A stretch of 24,147 bases of DNA from Clostridiales bacterium (GCA_004558525.1 SFCQ01000021.1:1-24147), one strand, 5' to 3'; shown: positions 1 to 7,202, counted from the stretch's first letter. A program made the numbers and translations. The notes: a model not told the origin generated them from the sequence alone.

Positions 1-45
1 ATAATTCCGGGGTTTTGAGTGCTTTTGCGGTATAAAAAGTACAGT

Positions 46-441
46 TTAGCGCTTGCTGAACTGAGGAGCACGACGTGCTGCCTTCAGACCGTACTTCTTC
101 CTTTCCTTCATGCGAGGATCGCGGGTCAGGAAGCCTGCCTTCTTAAGGGTAGAGCGAAGCTCGGGATCTGCAACTATGAGGGCGCGGGAGATGCCGTGCC
201 TGATAGCGCCGGCCTGACCGGTGGTGCCGCCGCCATGAACGTTAACGACTACGTCGAACTTGGCAGCAGTGTTGGTCAGCTGGAGGGGAGCGCGAACGAT
301 CATCTTCAAGGTTTCAAGGCCGAAGAAGTCTTCAAGATCCCTCTTGTTAACGGTGATGTTACCGGTACCGGGGAGCAGACGAACGCGAGCAACAGACTTT
401 TTACGCCTGCCAGTTCCGATATACTGGGTGATGATAGCCAT
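46..441 (-). CDS. rpsI: 30S ribosomal protein S9
   Basis: Ribosomal protein S9, a 131-residue component of the small-subunit head whose C-terminal tail reaches the P-site tRNA. The protein opens with the family's YIGTGRRKKSVARVRL stretch, carries the glycine-rich VNVHGGGTTGQAGAIRHGI core and ends in the conserved basic SKR tail, so it is full length. The ATG at 441 follows a GGAAGGAG ribosome binding site. It lies 19 bases downstream of rplM in the usual rplM-rpsI pair and is presumably cotranscribed from the rplM promoter. The 45 bases left of its stop codon show no clear terminator before the window ends. Confidence 0.98.
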   Translation of the reverse strand: MAIITQYIGTGRRKKSVARVRLLPGTGNITVNKRDLEDFFGLETLKMIVRAPLQLTNTAAKFDVVVNVHGGGTTGQAGAIRHGISRALIVADPELRSTLKKAGFLTRDPRMKERKKYGLKAARRAPQFSKR

Positions 442-460
442 AATTCAATCTCCTTCCCGC

Positions 461-892
461 TTATTTAAGCACGAGGACTTCGGGCTTCTGGGCAGCGTTG
501 TTATGCTCAGAACCCGCGTAAATGCGGACCTTGGTGAGCATCTGGCGGCCAAGAGGACCCTTGGGCATCATGCGGCGAATTGCTTCGTAAACAGCGAACT
601 CGGGCTTCTTGTTGAGAAGCTCACGATAGCTGACTTCCTTAAGTCCTCCGGGATAACCGGTGTGATGGACATACTTCTTGCCGTCAAGCTTGCGGCCGGT
701 CAACACGACCTTGGATGCGTTGACTATGATTACGTGATCCCCGGTATCAACGTGGGGAGTATATATGGGCTTATGCTTTCCGCGAAGGATAGCGGCTACC
801 TGAGATGCAAGACGGCCTAGCACCATACCGTTTGCGTCCACAACGTACCACTTCCGCTCGAGGGTCTCGCCCTTTGCCATATAGGTTTTCAT
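461..892 (-). CDS. rplM: 50S ribosomal protein L13
   Basis: Ribosomal protein L13 (143 residues), an early-assembling large-subunit protein. The family signatures LGRLASQVAAILRGKHKPIYTPH, GDHVIIVNASKV, HTGYPGG and RRMMPKGPLGRQM are all present. The open frame extends upstream to 967, but I place the start at the ATG at 892: it is preceded by AGGAGG at the right distance and gives the normal MKTYMAKGETLERKWYVVDA N-terminus. The extra 25 codons would run into the leader. In several bacteria L13 represses its own operon through the mRNA leader, and the roughly 100-base leader here could serve that purpose (inference). Confidence 0.97.
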   Translation of the reverse strand: MKTYMAKGETLERKWYVVDANGMVLGRLASQVAAILRGKHKPIYTPHVDTGDHVIIVNASKVVLTGRKLDGKKYVHHTGYPGGLKEVSYRELLNKKPEFAVYEAIRRMMPKGPLGRQMLTKVRIYAGSEHNNAAQKPEVLVLK

Positions 893-992
893 GGCGTTCC
901 TCCTATGGTAATTTAATGTTCGCGTCGCATTGAGATTGCAGTTAAGCTTCCGGGGCTGTGGCCGCAAAACACATTATCCTAACGAACACGCA
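893..992 (-). promoter_or_regulatory. rplM-rpsI 5' leader, possible L13 autoregulatory leader
   Basis: About 100 transcribed bases lie between the predicted rplM start site (near 992) and its ATG. A long-range complementarity closes this leader: bases 983-988 pair with 917-922 (TGTTCG with CGAACA on the minus strand), with one more G-U pair inside. The position matches the L13 leader family known upstream of rplM in low-GC Gram-positives, but I did not confirm that family's consensus, so the assignment is positional inference. Confidence 0.4.
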
Positions 993-998
993 GGGTTA

Positions 999-1027
999 AT
1001 TGTAACCAATACTTTTCCCAATGTCAA
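999..1027 (-). promoter_or_regulatory. Sigma-A-type promoter of rplM-rpsI
   Basis: On the minus strand, TTGACA (1027-1022) and TACAAT (1004-999) are separated by exactly 17 bases, an almost perfect housekeeping promoter. The predicted start is near 992, leaving a leader of about 100 bases before rplM. The -35 box shares bases 1026-1027 with the distal arm of the inverted repeat at 1026-1078. Confidence 0.88.
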
Positions 1028-1078
1028 GCATAAAATAGCTGTTTTTTCAGCTTTTTTGGTATTTTTCTTTTTATGCTT
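1026..1078 (-). terminator. Nested inverted repeat after trmL, possible terminator
   Basis: Downstream of the trmL stop codon are two nested palindromes. An outer 10-bp perfect pair (1026-1035 with 1069-1078) encloses a 5-bp hairpin (AGCTG 1037-1041, CAGCT 1048-1052). The inner hairpin is followed by a run of five T on the plus strand and by ATTTTA on the minus strand. It could end trmL transcription, but neither T-tract is ideal, and a regulatory role cannot be excluded because the outer arm touches the rplM -35 box. Confidence 0.45.
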
Positions 1079-1092
1079 TACGCTAATCTTCA

Positions 1093-1554
1093 TCAGCGCA
1101 TGTTTTTGAAGCCCGTTTGCCTCAAGGCTTCATAAAGCACTATCGCTACGGAGTTTGAAAGATTGAGCGATCTTCTGTCATTGAGCATGGGTATGCGCAC
1201 AGCGTCGCTTTTTCTTCTTTCCAGCAGCCTTGGCCCGAGTCCGGCCGTCTCCTTGCCGAATACAAGGAAGTCGCCGTCATGATACTCAACGTCTGCATAT
1301 GAGCGCGTAGCGTGCGTGGAAAGCAAAAAGAACCTTGCGTCAGGATTTTTTGCCTCAACCTCTTCAAAAGAGTCATAATACGTTATATCGAGATACTGCC
1401 AGTAATCAAGTCCGGCTCTTTTAAGATGCTTATCGTCCACGCTGAACCCGAGCGGCCTGACAAGATGAAGCCTTGCCCCTGTAACCGAGCAGGTGCGCGA
1501 TATGTTGCCGGTGTTTTCCGGTATCTCAGGCTCAACAAGAACGACGTTAAGCAT
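1093..1554 (-). CDS. trmL: tRNA (cytidine(34)-2'-O)-methyltransferase, SPOUT family
   Basis: A 153-residue SPOUT methyltransferase of the TrmL/YibK group, which 2'-O-methylates the wobble nucleotide 34 of certain leucine tRNAs using S-adenosylmethionine. Family motifs are visible in order: EPEIPENTGNISRTC near the N-terminus (residues 8-22), the glycine-rich FGKETAGLG around residues 98-106, and the knot segment IPM...RSLNLSNSVAIVLYEALRQ near the C-terminus. Length is normal for the family. The ATG at 1554 follows AGGAGG. The gene is monocistronic in appearance: a terminator and its own promoter precede it and a palindrome follows it. Confidence 0.93.
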   Translation of the reverse strand: MLNVVLVEPEIPENTGNISRTCSVTGARLHLVRPLGFSVDDKHLKRAGLDYWQYLDITYYDSFEEVEAKNPDARFFLLSTHATRSYADVEYHDGDFLVFGKETAGLGPRLLERRKSDAVRIPMLNDRRSLNLSNSVAIVLYEALRQTGFKNMR

Positions 1555-1589
1555 GTTTTCCTCCTAATCCTGGCTAATAAAGCCAAATG

Positions 1590-1614
1590 CAGCATACTTT
1601 GCTATTGTATGCTG
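1590..1614. promoter_or_regulatory. Palindrome over the trmL -10 box and start site, candidate operator
   Basis: A perfect inverted repeat CAGCATAC (1590-1597), 9-base spacer, GTATGCTG (1607-1614). It overlaps the trmL -10 box (1604-1609) and the predicted start point near 1597. This geometry is typical of a dimeric repressor site, though a hairpin at the mRNA 5' end is an alternative. No known regulator was recognised. Confidence 0.5.
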
Positions 1615-1632
1615 GATACAGTCTTTGGTCAA
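1604..1632 (-). promoter_or_regulatory. Sigma-A-type promoter of trmL
   Basis: TTGACC (1632-1627) and TACAAT (1609-1604) on the minus strand with a 17-base spacer. It begins at the end of the T-tract of the preceding terminator and gives a leader of about 43 bases before the trmL ATG. Confidence 0.8.
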
Positions 1633-1660
1633 GAAAAAAAGCCGGAATGCTACCGGCTTT
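1632..1660 (-). terminator. Intrinsic terminator of the nucleotidyltransferase gene
   Basis: On the minus strand AAAGCCGG (1660-1653), a 7-base loop and CCGGCTTT (1645-1638) form an 8-bp hairpin followed by more T residues before the trmL -35 box. It lies 11 bases after the stop codon of the 803-residue gene and is a textbook rho-independent terminator. Confidence 0.9.
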
Positions 1661-1670
1661 ATTATGCTTT

Positions 1671-4082
1671 TTATACCTTGCCGTTGCTGTCGTCCGATAG
1701 TATAGAGCGTATCTTCTCGCTGTATATATCGCAAAGCTCCTTGGCGTATTCTTCCCTAAAGCTTTCCGCGCGCACGCTGCAGCCCTTAAGCCCTTTGCCG
1801 GGACGCACAAGCACCCAGCCGTCATCACCGGTTATTCTTACACCTTCAATAAGCTCCATATCGTCTTCCTTTCCGCTTTCAACAAGGCTCCTCAGCACGC
1901 GCCCTATCTCCCGCCAGCTGCATTTTACCTCATTTTGCTCTTTAGCTATTTCAGGAAGCAGCGATATAAGCTCCTTAAGCTGGCCCTTTCTTGCCAATGC
2001 GCACAGCGCCAGCGCCGCGGCCTCGTTTTCATAAAGCTCATCAAGCCATATGCCTTTTTCCATTGCCGTATGCTCAACGCGCTTGCCAACCCTTGGGGCC
2101 TTTATCAAATCAACGCCTTCTATGGAGATGAGCGAGCATAGCTCCTCAGGCATATCGGCAGCTATTACTGCTCCCCTATGCCCCCGCCTTGCGGCGGCAA
2201 CTGCGAGTATGGCTTCTGTCTCGTACTCGTTCAGCTGCCTGTTTTCAACTATGGCCCATATTCCGCCGTCTTCGCCTGTGCCTATGCAAAGCTCGGATTT
2301 TGCTCTTGCCATCAGTGCAGGCAGCTTTTCACGCTCTGCTTCGTCTGTGAAGCGCACATCTATGCCTTCGCGTATAAGCACGTTGGCTATCGAATCGAAT
2401 AATGCTCTATCATACGCTATAAGCACCGTTAACGGCTTTTCACGGCCTTTTGCATCATGCCTCAGCAAAGCTCTTAGCGATGCCTCATATGCCCTTACAA
2501 CGCCGCTCAGGCGCTGTATTATGCCGAGCCTTTCCCGCGTCACGCTTTGCCGCGGCCCTTCGTTAAATCCGGTTATGAACTTCCTTCTCAGCTCATTCGG
2601 TATGCCAAGGCCGAAGCCGTCTATAAGCTGTATATTGACCATGTGACGCTCGTTTTCAATGTGTTCTATATAGATGCCGCCATCAAACGCATAGCCCCTT
2701 ATTGTGTGGCATAGGGCTGAGCGCGAGCATACTCCGGCGTCCCATACGTCCACGCCCTGCGACGCTATGCCGGCCATTATCGCATATTTAAGCATAACGC
2801 ATTGCTGCGCGCCGTCAGATGCAACGCCGAATTCGGCCGGCAGCTTTGCGGTCGCTGCAAATGCTGCGCCTATCCTTGCGGCTCTTTCTGCGCTAAGCTC
2901 CCTGTCGGCATAGCCGGCCTCGGGCGTTTCTTCAGCAGAAGAAGCACATTCGTCGTTCCAAACCACGTTTTCTTTGTATTCGCCATCGGCTTCAAGCCGC
3001 TTGCATGGCCAAAGCTTTACTCCCTCGCCTATTATGGCTCGCGTGCCTATATCGCAGCCCGCTCCGGCCACGGCGCCTTCATAAAGCAGAGAGTCCCTGC
3101 CCGCCTGAACGTTTTCGCAAAGTATGGCGCCTCTAAGCTCAACGCCCTCTCTCAGCCTTACATTTGGCAGCAGTATACTCCGCTTTATGCTGCATCTTTC
3201 ACCTATGCGCACGCCTGTGCAGGCGACGGAATTCGCTCCGAAATATGCGTTTGCCGCTATTTCGACATCACTGCCTATATAGCATGGCGCGGCAAGCACG
3301 GCCCTATCTGATATCCTTGCGCCGTCTTCAACATATACGCCGTCCCTTGTGCGCTTTGCGTGGCTTGAAAACGCGCATTTACCGTTCAGCATATCGGCTT
3401 GCGTGGCGGCATATTGCGTAAGGTCGCCTATATCGCTCCAGTAGCCTTCGGCCTCGTAGCCGAATATCTTCATGCCTGTGCGCAGCATGCGCGGAAAAAG
3501 GTCCTTGGAAAAATCGTAGGCCGTTCCCTCGGGTATCATATCAAGCACGTTCGGCTCTATTATGTATATGCCCGTATTCACAAGGTCGCTGAATACCTCC
3601 GCGGCGGAAGGCTTTTCTATAAAGCGGGTTATAAAGCCGTCCTTGTCCTTAAGCACAACGCCGTATTCCATCGGCACTTTTACTTTTTTTAACAGTATCG
3701 TAGCCCCTGCACCGCTTTGCCTGTGCGCTTCAAGCGCGCTTGTAAGGTCAAAATCCGTCATAGCATCGCCGCTTATTACAAGCAAAGAACCATCGCTCAC
3801 TTCAACTGCGCCGCGAACGCCTCCTGCCGTGCCTAACGGCTTTTCCTCGATAACGCATTTAGCCCTTAGCCCGAACGCACTGCCATCGCCGACATAACGG
3901 CGTATGGGATTGGGAAGATACCTTAGCGTAAGCACTACATCGTCAAAGCCATGCTTTTTAATGAGCTCCAGGCAATACCCCAAAACAGGCTTGTTGAGCA
4001 GGGGCACCATAGGTTTTGGCATAGTGCAGCTAAGCGGACGCAGGCGTTTTCCGTCTCCGCCTGCCATAATAACGGCCTTCAT
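1671..4082 (-). CDS. Sugar nucleotidyltransferase with a degenerate phosphomannomutase-like domain
   Basis: An 803-residue fusion. Residues 1-235 are an NTP-transferase domain with MAGGDGKRLRPLS, MPKP, GTAGG, the GDAMTDFDL metal site and YWSDIGD, all intact, so it should make an NDP-sugar from a sugar 1-phosphate. Residues about 240-365 are a left-handed beta-helix. Residues about 390-800 have a phosphomannomutase/phosphoglucomutase fold layout. By eye the mutase motifs are lost: the catalytic-serine loop (TASHNP in active enzymes) reads EHIENE (473-478), the DGD metal loop reads GTGEDGG (601-607), the GGEESGG sugar loop is absent, and the phosphate loop RPSGTEP reads RPGKGLKG (760-767). Fusions annotated as mannose-1-phosphate guanylyltransferase/phosphomannomutase share this architecture, but the nucleotide and sugar are unknown here. 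The start is the first Met of MKAVIMAGG, directly behind a terminator-like hairpin. Confidence 0.88.
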   Translation of the reverse strand: MKAVIMAGGDGKRLRPLSCTMPKPMVPLLNKPVLGYCLELIKKHGFDDVVLTLRYLPNPIRRYVGDGSAFGLRAKCVIEEKPLGTAGGVRGAVEVSDGSLLVISGDAMTDFDLTSALEAHRQSGAGATILLKKVKVPMEYGVVLKDKDGFITRFIEKPSAAEVFSDLVNTGIYIIEPNVLDMIPEGTAYDFSKDLFPRMLRTGMKIFGYEAEGYWSDIGDLTQYAATQADMLNGKCAFSSHAKRTRDGVYVEDGARISDRAVLAAPCYIGSDVEIAANAYFGANSVACTGVRIGERCSIKRSILLPNVRLREGVELRGAILCENVQAGRDSLLYEGAVAGAGCDIGTRAIIGEGVKLWPCKRLEADGEYKENVVWNDECASSAEETPEAGYADRELSAERAARIGAAFAATAKLPAEFGVASDGAQQCVMLKYAIMAGIASQGVDVWDAGVCSRSALCHTIRGYAFDGGIYIEHIENERHMVNIQLIDGFGLGIPNELRRKFITGFNEGPRQSVTRERLGIIQRLSGVVRAYEASLRALLRHDAKGREKPLTVLIAYDRALFDSIANVLIREGIDVRFTDEAEREKLPALMARAKSELCIGTGEDGGIWAIVENRQLNEYETEAILAVAAARRGHRGAVIAADMPEELCSLISIEGVDLIKAPRVGKRVEHTAMEKGIWLDELYENEAAALALCALARKGQLKELISLLPEIAKEQNEVKCSWREIGRVLRSLVESGKEDDMELIEGVRITGDDGWVLVRPGKGLKGCSVRAESFREEYAKELCDIYSEKIRSILSDDSNGKV

Positions 4083-4084
4083 AC

Positions 4085-4118
4085 AAAAAATACCGCCTTT
4101 CTTTTGAAATGCGGTATT
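4085..4118 (-). terminator. Terminator/attenuator abutting the nucleotidyltransferase start codon
   Basis: On the minus strand AATACCGC (4118-4111), a 14-base loop and GCGGTATT (4096-4089) form an 8-bp hairpin followed by TTTT, then GT and the ATG at 4082. It could terminate transcription arriving from the hslVU-hydrolase operon. Because the only ribosome-binding-like bases (AAAGGCGG) sit at the loop/3'-arm boundary, the hairpin would also hide the initiation site of the downstream gene. No convincing separate promoter is visible in the 50 bases before it. Confidence 0.72.
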
Positions 4119-4168
4119 AGTGTTGCCTGTTTAAGGCTTAAATAAGCGCTTTATCAGCATTTTATCGT

Positions 4169-5281
4169 TTAGTAGAAAAAGGCATTGCCGCCAAAGGTTG
4201 CATAATATGTACGCTTTGCCCACTCCGTGCCCAGCCTTGCAGAGCGGAAGTAAAGAATGTCCTCCGGCAAGAATCTGTTGCCCTCGACGAATATCTGATT
4301 AACAGCCTGTATCGTTTTGCTTGAAGGTTTTACCGCGCGTATCTTTTCCTCGTCTCTTGCAACGGTGTACTGGTTCTTCTGGAATATCACACCCTCAACG
4401 CTGTTTGGAAACTTCGGGCTGATTATGCGGTTGTATATGCTGTTTGCTACAGCGGCCCTGGCTTCAACATCGTCGCTCTTTGATTCCTCATGGACCACCT
4501 GCGCTATGAGCAGCAGCTCTTCCGCAGTAAAGCCGCCGCCTGCGCTGAAGTAGTCGCTTGCATTAAGCGACGATGTAGAGGGAGAGGTGCTTACAGGCTC
4601 TTGTGTTGGTTCAGGAGCCGTTGCTGGTTCATTCTTTGGCGTGGCTGTAGGCCTTGGCGTGGCTGTAGGCTTTGGTGAAGCCGTAGGCTTAGGCGTTTTT
4701 GTCGGCGTTGGAGTATCCTTTGAGCCATAATCAATAAATTCTGCCAGTATAAAGCCGGTTTCGTCCTTATACTCAACCTTTAGCCAATCGCCCGATTTTC
4801 CTACTACGGTCAGCTTTGCGTCCTCCTTAAGCTCCCTTATTATCTTGTAGTCAAGCCCGGGGCCCTTTCTGAAATTGGCTGAGCCCACGTTAAGATAAGC
4901 TTCTTTAGCATCTATCTTAGTTACCTCATAAGTTGGCGTGGGCTTGGGCGTTTTTGTAGGCTTCGGAGTAGGGGTCGGCGTTGCTGACGGTATCGTTTCA
5001 GAAATGGGCTGCGAAGTCAGCTCAGACGCTTGCCCGGGAGTCTCTTCCGGCGTTTGCTGAACGGGCTCTGGCGCTGTCGTTGCTAAAACCGGTGTTTGTT
5101 CAGCAAACGGTATGGGCGTGCTTAACTGAACGGAAGCCTGAATAGTCGCATCGTTAGAGCCGGGGACTACAACAGGCTCGTCGTTTATGCCCGCGCTGAA
5201 ATTACCCGTTTGAGCAGCCGCCATACAGCCCGCACAGATCAGCATGCAAACAATTATGATTGTGCTTACAACGCACTTCAT
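4169..5281 (-). CDS. Secreted SH3-domain cell-wall hydrolase, SleB/CwlJ type
   Basis: A 370-residue exported protein. A hydrophobic signal segment (about residues 4-22) ends in LICAGC, which may be an atypical lipobox. Then comes a Pro/Thr-rich linker, a bacterial SH3 domain (about 124-186; NFRKGPGLDYKII, GDWLKVEY, GFI), a second Lys-Pro-Thr linker, and a C-terminal hydrolase_2 domain (about 253-370) with AQVVHEES, ARAAVANSIYNRI, FPNSVEGVIF and the closing FGGNAFFY. SleB/CwlJ enzymes cleave spore cortex or wall peptidoglycan; the glutamate in VHEES matches the expected catalytic position. The reading frame allows GTG at 5284, but ATG at 5281 is more likely; it overlaps the hslU stop as TGATG, implying translational coupling. 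Spore cortex versus vegetative wall cannot be decided. Confidence 0.88.
   Translation of the reverse strand: MKCVVSTIIIVCMLICAGCMAAAQTGNFSAGINDEPVVVPGSNDATIQASVQLSTPIPFAEQTPVLATTAPEPVQQTPEETPGQASELTSQPISETIPSATPTPTPKPTKTPKPTPTYEVTKIDAKEAYLNVGSANFRKGPGLDYKIIRELKEDAKLTVVGKSGDWLKVEYKDETGFILAEFIDYGSKDTPTPTKTPKPTASPKPTATPRPTATPKNEPATAPEPTQEPVSTSPSTSSLNASDYFSAGGGFTAEELLLIAQVVHEESKSDDVEARAAVANSIYNRIISPKFPNSVEGVIFQKNQYTVARDEEKIRAVKPSSKTIQAVNQIFVEGNRFLPEDILYFRSARLGTEWAKRTYYATFGGNAFFY
4636..4713 (-). repeat. Degenerate direct repeats encoding the Thr-Pro linker after the SH3 domain
   Basis: Imperfect tandem units of about 18 bases (for example GGCGTGGCTGTAGGC on the plus strand, twice in succession near 4638 and 4656) encode PTPTKTPKPTASPKPTATP-type sequence. 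Such wall-spanning linkers vary in length by slippage. A shorter related tract at 4932-4984 encodes the linker before the SH3 domain. Confidence 0.75.
4932..4984 (-). repeat. Short direct repeats encoding the Thr-Pro linker before the SH3 domain
   Basis: Repeated TTGGGCGT / GTAGGCTTCGG-like units encode ATPTPTPKPTKTPKPTPTYE. The composition resembles the second linker at 4636-4713, so the SH3 domain is bracketed by two related spacers. Confidence 0.6.
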
Positions 5282-6666
5282 CACAGTATGAAGCGGCCCA
5301 GATCCTCACCGTTAAGCTCGGCGGGCATATGCTCCTTAACATAATTTGCGTCAATAACTACCTTTACCATAGGGTGATCTCCTCCGGCGTTGAACGAGAT
5401 ATCCTCAAGCAGGTTTTCAACTATTGTGTGCAGCCTTCTTGCGCCTATATTCTCGCTTGTTTCGTTTGCATGGTACGCATACTGGGCTATAGCGTCAAGC
5501 GCATCGTCTCTAAACTCAAGCGCCACATCGTCCGTTGCAAGCAGCGCGGCGTACTGCTTTGTTATGGCATGCTCCGGCTGGTGCAGAATGCGCTTGTAAT
5601 CGTCAACGGTAAGCGGGTTAAGCTTCACTTTTATCGGGAATCTGCCCTGAAGCTCCGGTATAAGATCGGATATCTTTGACACATGGAAGGCTCCCGCGGC
5701 TATGAACAGCATAAAATCGGTTTTGACAGGGCCATACTTTGTGTTCACTGTGCAGCCTTCAACTATGGGCAGGATATCCCGCTGTACGCCTTCCCTTGAA
5801 ACATCAGGGCCGTTTGTACGGTCCCCTCCGGCAATCTTGTCTATTTCGTCTATAAATACTATTCCGTCCTGCTCGGCCTTATCAATTGCTTCGCGTATTA
5901 CCTCGTCCATATCTATAAGCTTGTCGGATTCCTCCTGGGTCAGTATCCTTCTTGCTTCTGTCACGTTCACGCGGCGCTTTTTCTTGTTCTTTGGCAGTAT
6001 GCCGCCCATTATTTCGTTAAGGTTAAGATCTATGCCCATGGCAAGCATGGTATCGCTGCCGGTGGACTGCTGCTCGACTTCGACCTCTACAAGCTCGTTT
6101 TCAAGCTCACCTCTTCTGAGTTGTTCAGCAAGCTGCTGCCGCCTTGTAAGCTTGGCGGACTTTTCCTCGTCTGTAAGCTCCTTTTCTTCCGGCTCAGATG
6201 TAGCTGAACCTAAAAGCATCTGTATGGGGTTTATTGGCTTCTGCTGCTTTTTTGCCTCTTCCGGCATAAGCAGGTCTATAAGCCTCTGCTCAGCGGCAGC
6301 CTTTGCAACGGTCTCGACCGCTTCGTAGCGCTTTTGCTTGCATAGCCTTATTGAAGCCTCGACAAGATCGCGCACTATGGAGTCAACGTCTCTGCCGACA
6401 TAGCCTACCTCAGTGAATTTGGTTGCTTCCACCTTAACGAGCGGCGCATCGACAAGCTTGGCGAGCCTTCTTGCAATCTCCGTCTTGCCCACGCCTGTAG
6501 GTCCTACCATTATGATGTTTTTAGGGGTTATCTCCTCACGAAGCTCCGGGGAAAGCCTTGAGCGTCTGTACCTGTTCCTTAAGGCTATAGCAACTGCGCG
6601 CTTCGCTTCATCCTGACCTACAATGTATTTATCCAGCGCTTCAACCGTTTCTCTTGGGGTAAACAT
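5281..6666 (-). CDS. hslU: ATP-dependent protease ATPase subunit HslU (ClpY)
   Basis: A 461-residue AAA+ unfoldase that feeds substrates to the HslV peptidase. Visible elements: YIVGQDEAKRAVAIALRNR at the N-terminus, Walker A GPTGVGKT (residues 55-62), the pore motif GYVGRD, a charged inserted I-domain (about 95-235), Walker B IVFIDEIDKI, the SREGVQRDILPIVEG segment, sensor-2 NIGARRLHT and the C-terminal GRFIL that docks into HslV. The frame is open to 6708, but the start is one of two adjacent ATGs at 6669/6666. The second is 7 bases after GGAGG and overlaps the hslV stop as TGATG, so I prefer it. Downstream it overlaps the wall hydrolase in the same way. No codY follows, unlike in Bacillus. 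Confidence 0.96.
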   Translation of the reverse strand: MFTPRETVEALDKYIVGQDEAKRAVAIALRNRYRRSRLSPELREEITPKNIIMVGPTGVGKTEIARRLAKLVDAPLVKVEATKFTEVGYVGRDVDSIVRDLVEASIRLCKQKRYEAVETVAKAAAEQRLIDLLMPEEAKKQQKPINPIQMLLGSATSEPEEKELTDEEKSAKLTRRQQLAEQLRRGELENELVEVEVEQQSTGSDTMLAMGIDLNLNEIMGGILPKNKKKRRVNVTEARRILTQEESDKLIDMDEVIREAIDKAEQDGIVFIDEIDKIAGGDRTNGPDVSREGVQRDILPIVEGCTVNTKYGPVKTDFMLFIAAGAFHVSKISDLIPELQGRFPIKVKLNPLTVDDYKRILHQPEHAITKQYAALLATDDVALEFRDDALDAIAQYAYHANETSENIGARRLHTIVENLLEDISFNAGGDHPMVKVVIDANYVKEHMPAELNGEDLGRFIL

Positions 6667-7202
6667 CATACTTCCTCCATAGTGATATTGCCGTTTGTGT
6701 AAACGCATATATCGCTTGCAATCTTTATGGATTTCATGGCTATATCTGCCGCACTAAGCTCGGTGTTTTCCTTAAGCGCCTTTGCCGCCGAAAGCGCGAA
6801 CATTCCGCCGGAGCCTATCGCCGCTATACCGTCGTCAGGGTCTATCACCTCGCCGGTGCCGCTTATTATGAGCAGCTCATCCTTATCCGCAGCTATGAGC
6901 ATTGCGTTGAGCTGCCTCAAAGCCTTGTCGCTCCTCCATTCCTGCGCAAGTGATACCGCGGCGCGCTTTAAGCTGCCGCTATATGCTTCAAGCTTGGCTT
7001 CGAACTTTTCGCAAAGTGAAAATGCGTCCGCAACAGCGCCGGCAAAGCCAACAACAACGCTGTTGTGATAAAGCCTGCGCACCTTTTTTGCGGTATGCTT
7101 CATTATCGTATTTTCGCCGAAAGTAACCTGACCGTCTCCCGCGACCGCGCATTTGCCGCCGCGCTTAACAGCTACTATCGTTGTTCCCATCATCTGCTGC
7201 AT
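6666..7202 (-). CDS. hslV: ATP-dependent protease peptidase subunit HslV (ClpQ)
   Basis: The 178-residue N-terminal-nucleophile peptidase of the HslVU complex, a proteasome-like double ring in the cytosol. The sequence MQQMMGTTIVAVKR shows a short propeptide ending in Gly6 with Thr7 as the expected nucleophile after processing. AGDGQVTFGENTIMKHTAKKVRRLY, GFAGAVADAF, LAQEWRSDKALRQL and AIGSGGMFALSAAKAL follow as in the family. This organism therefore has a threonine-type HslV rather than the serine-type of B. subtilis CodW. The ATG at 7202 has only a distant AAAGGCGG behind it. ATGs at residues 4 and 5 are alternatives and would leave the active site unchanged. Confidence 0.95.
   Translation of the reverse strand: MQQMMGTTIVAVKRGGKCAVAGDGQVTFGENTIMKHTAKKVRRLYHNSVVVGFAGAVADAFSLCEKFEAKLEAYSGSLKRAAVSLAQEWRSDKALRQLNAMLIAADKDELLIISGTGEVIDPDDGIAAIGSGGMFALSAAKALKENTELSAADIAMKSIKIASDICVYTNGNITMEEV

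Noticed and set aside
260..820. 186-codon plus-strand open frame
   Set aside because: It is antisense to rpsI and rplM, which are certain.
4636..4984. CRISPR-like repeats
   Set aside because: The repeats are short, degenerate and in frame, encoding Thr-Pro linkers of a secreted protein.
5219..5230. Lipoprotein lipobox in the wall hydrolase
   Set aside because: LICAGC has Cys rather than Leu at -3, so lipidation is possible but not supported well enough to call; an ordinary signal peptide is equally plausible.
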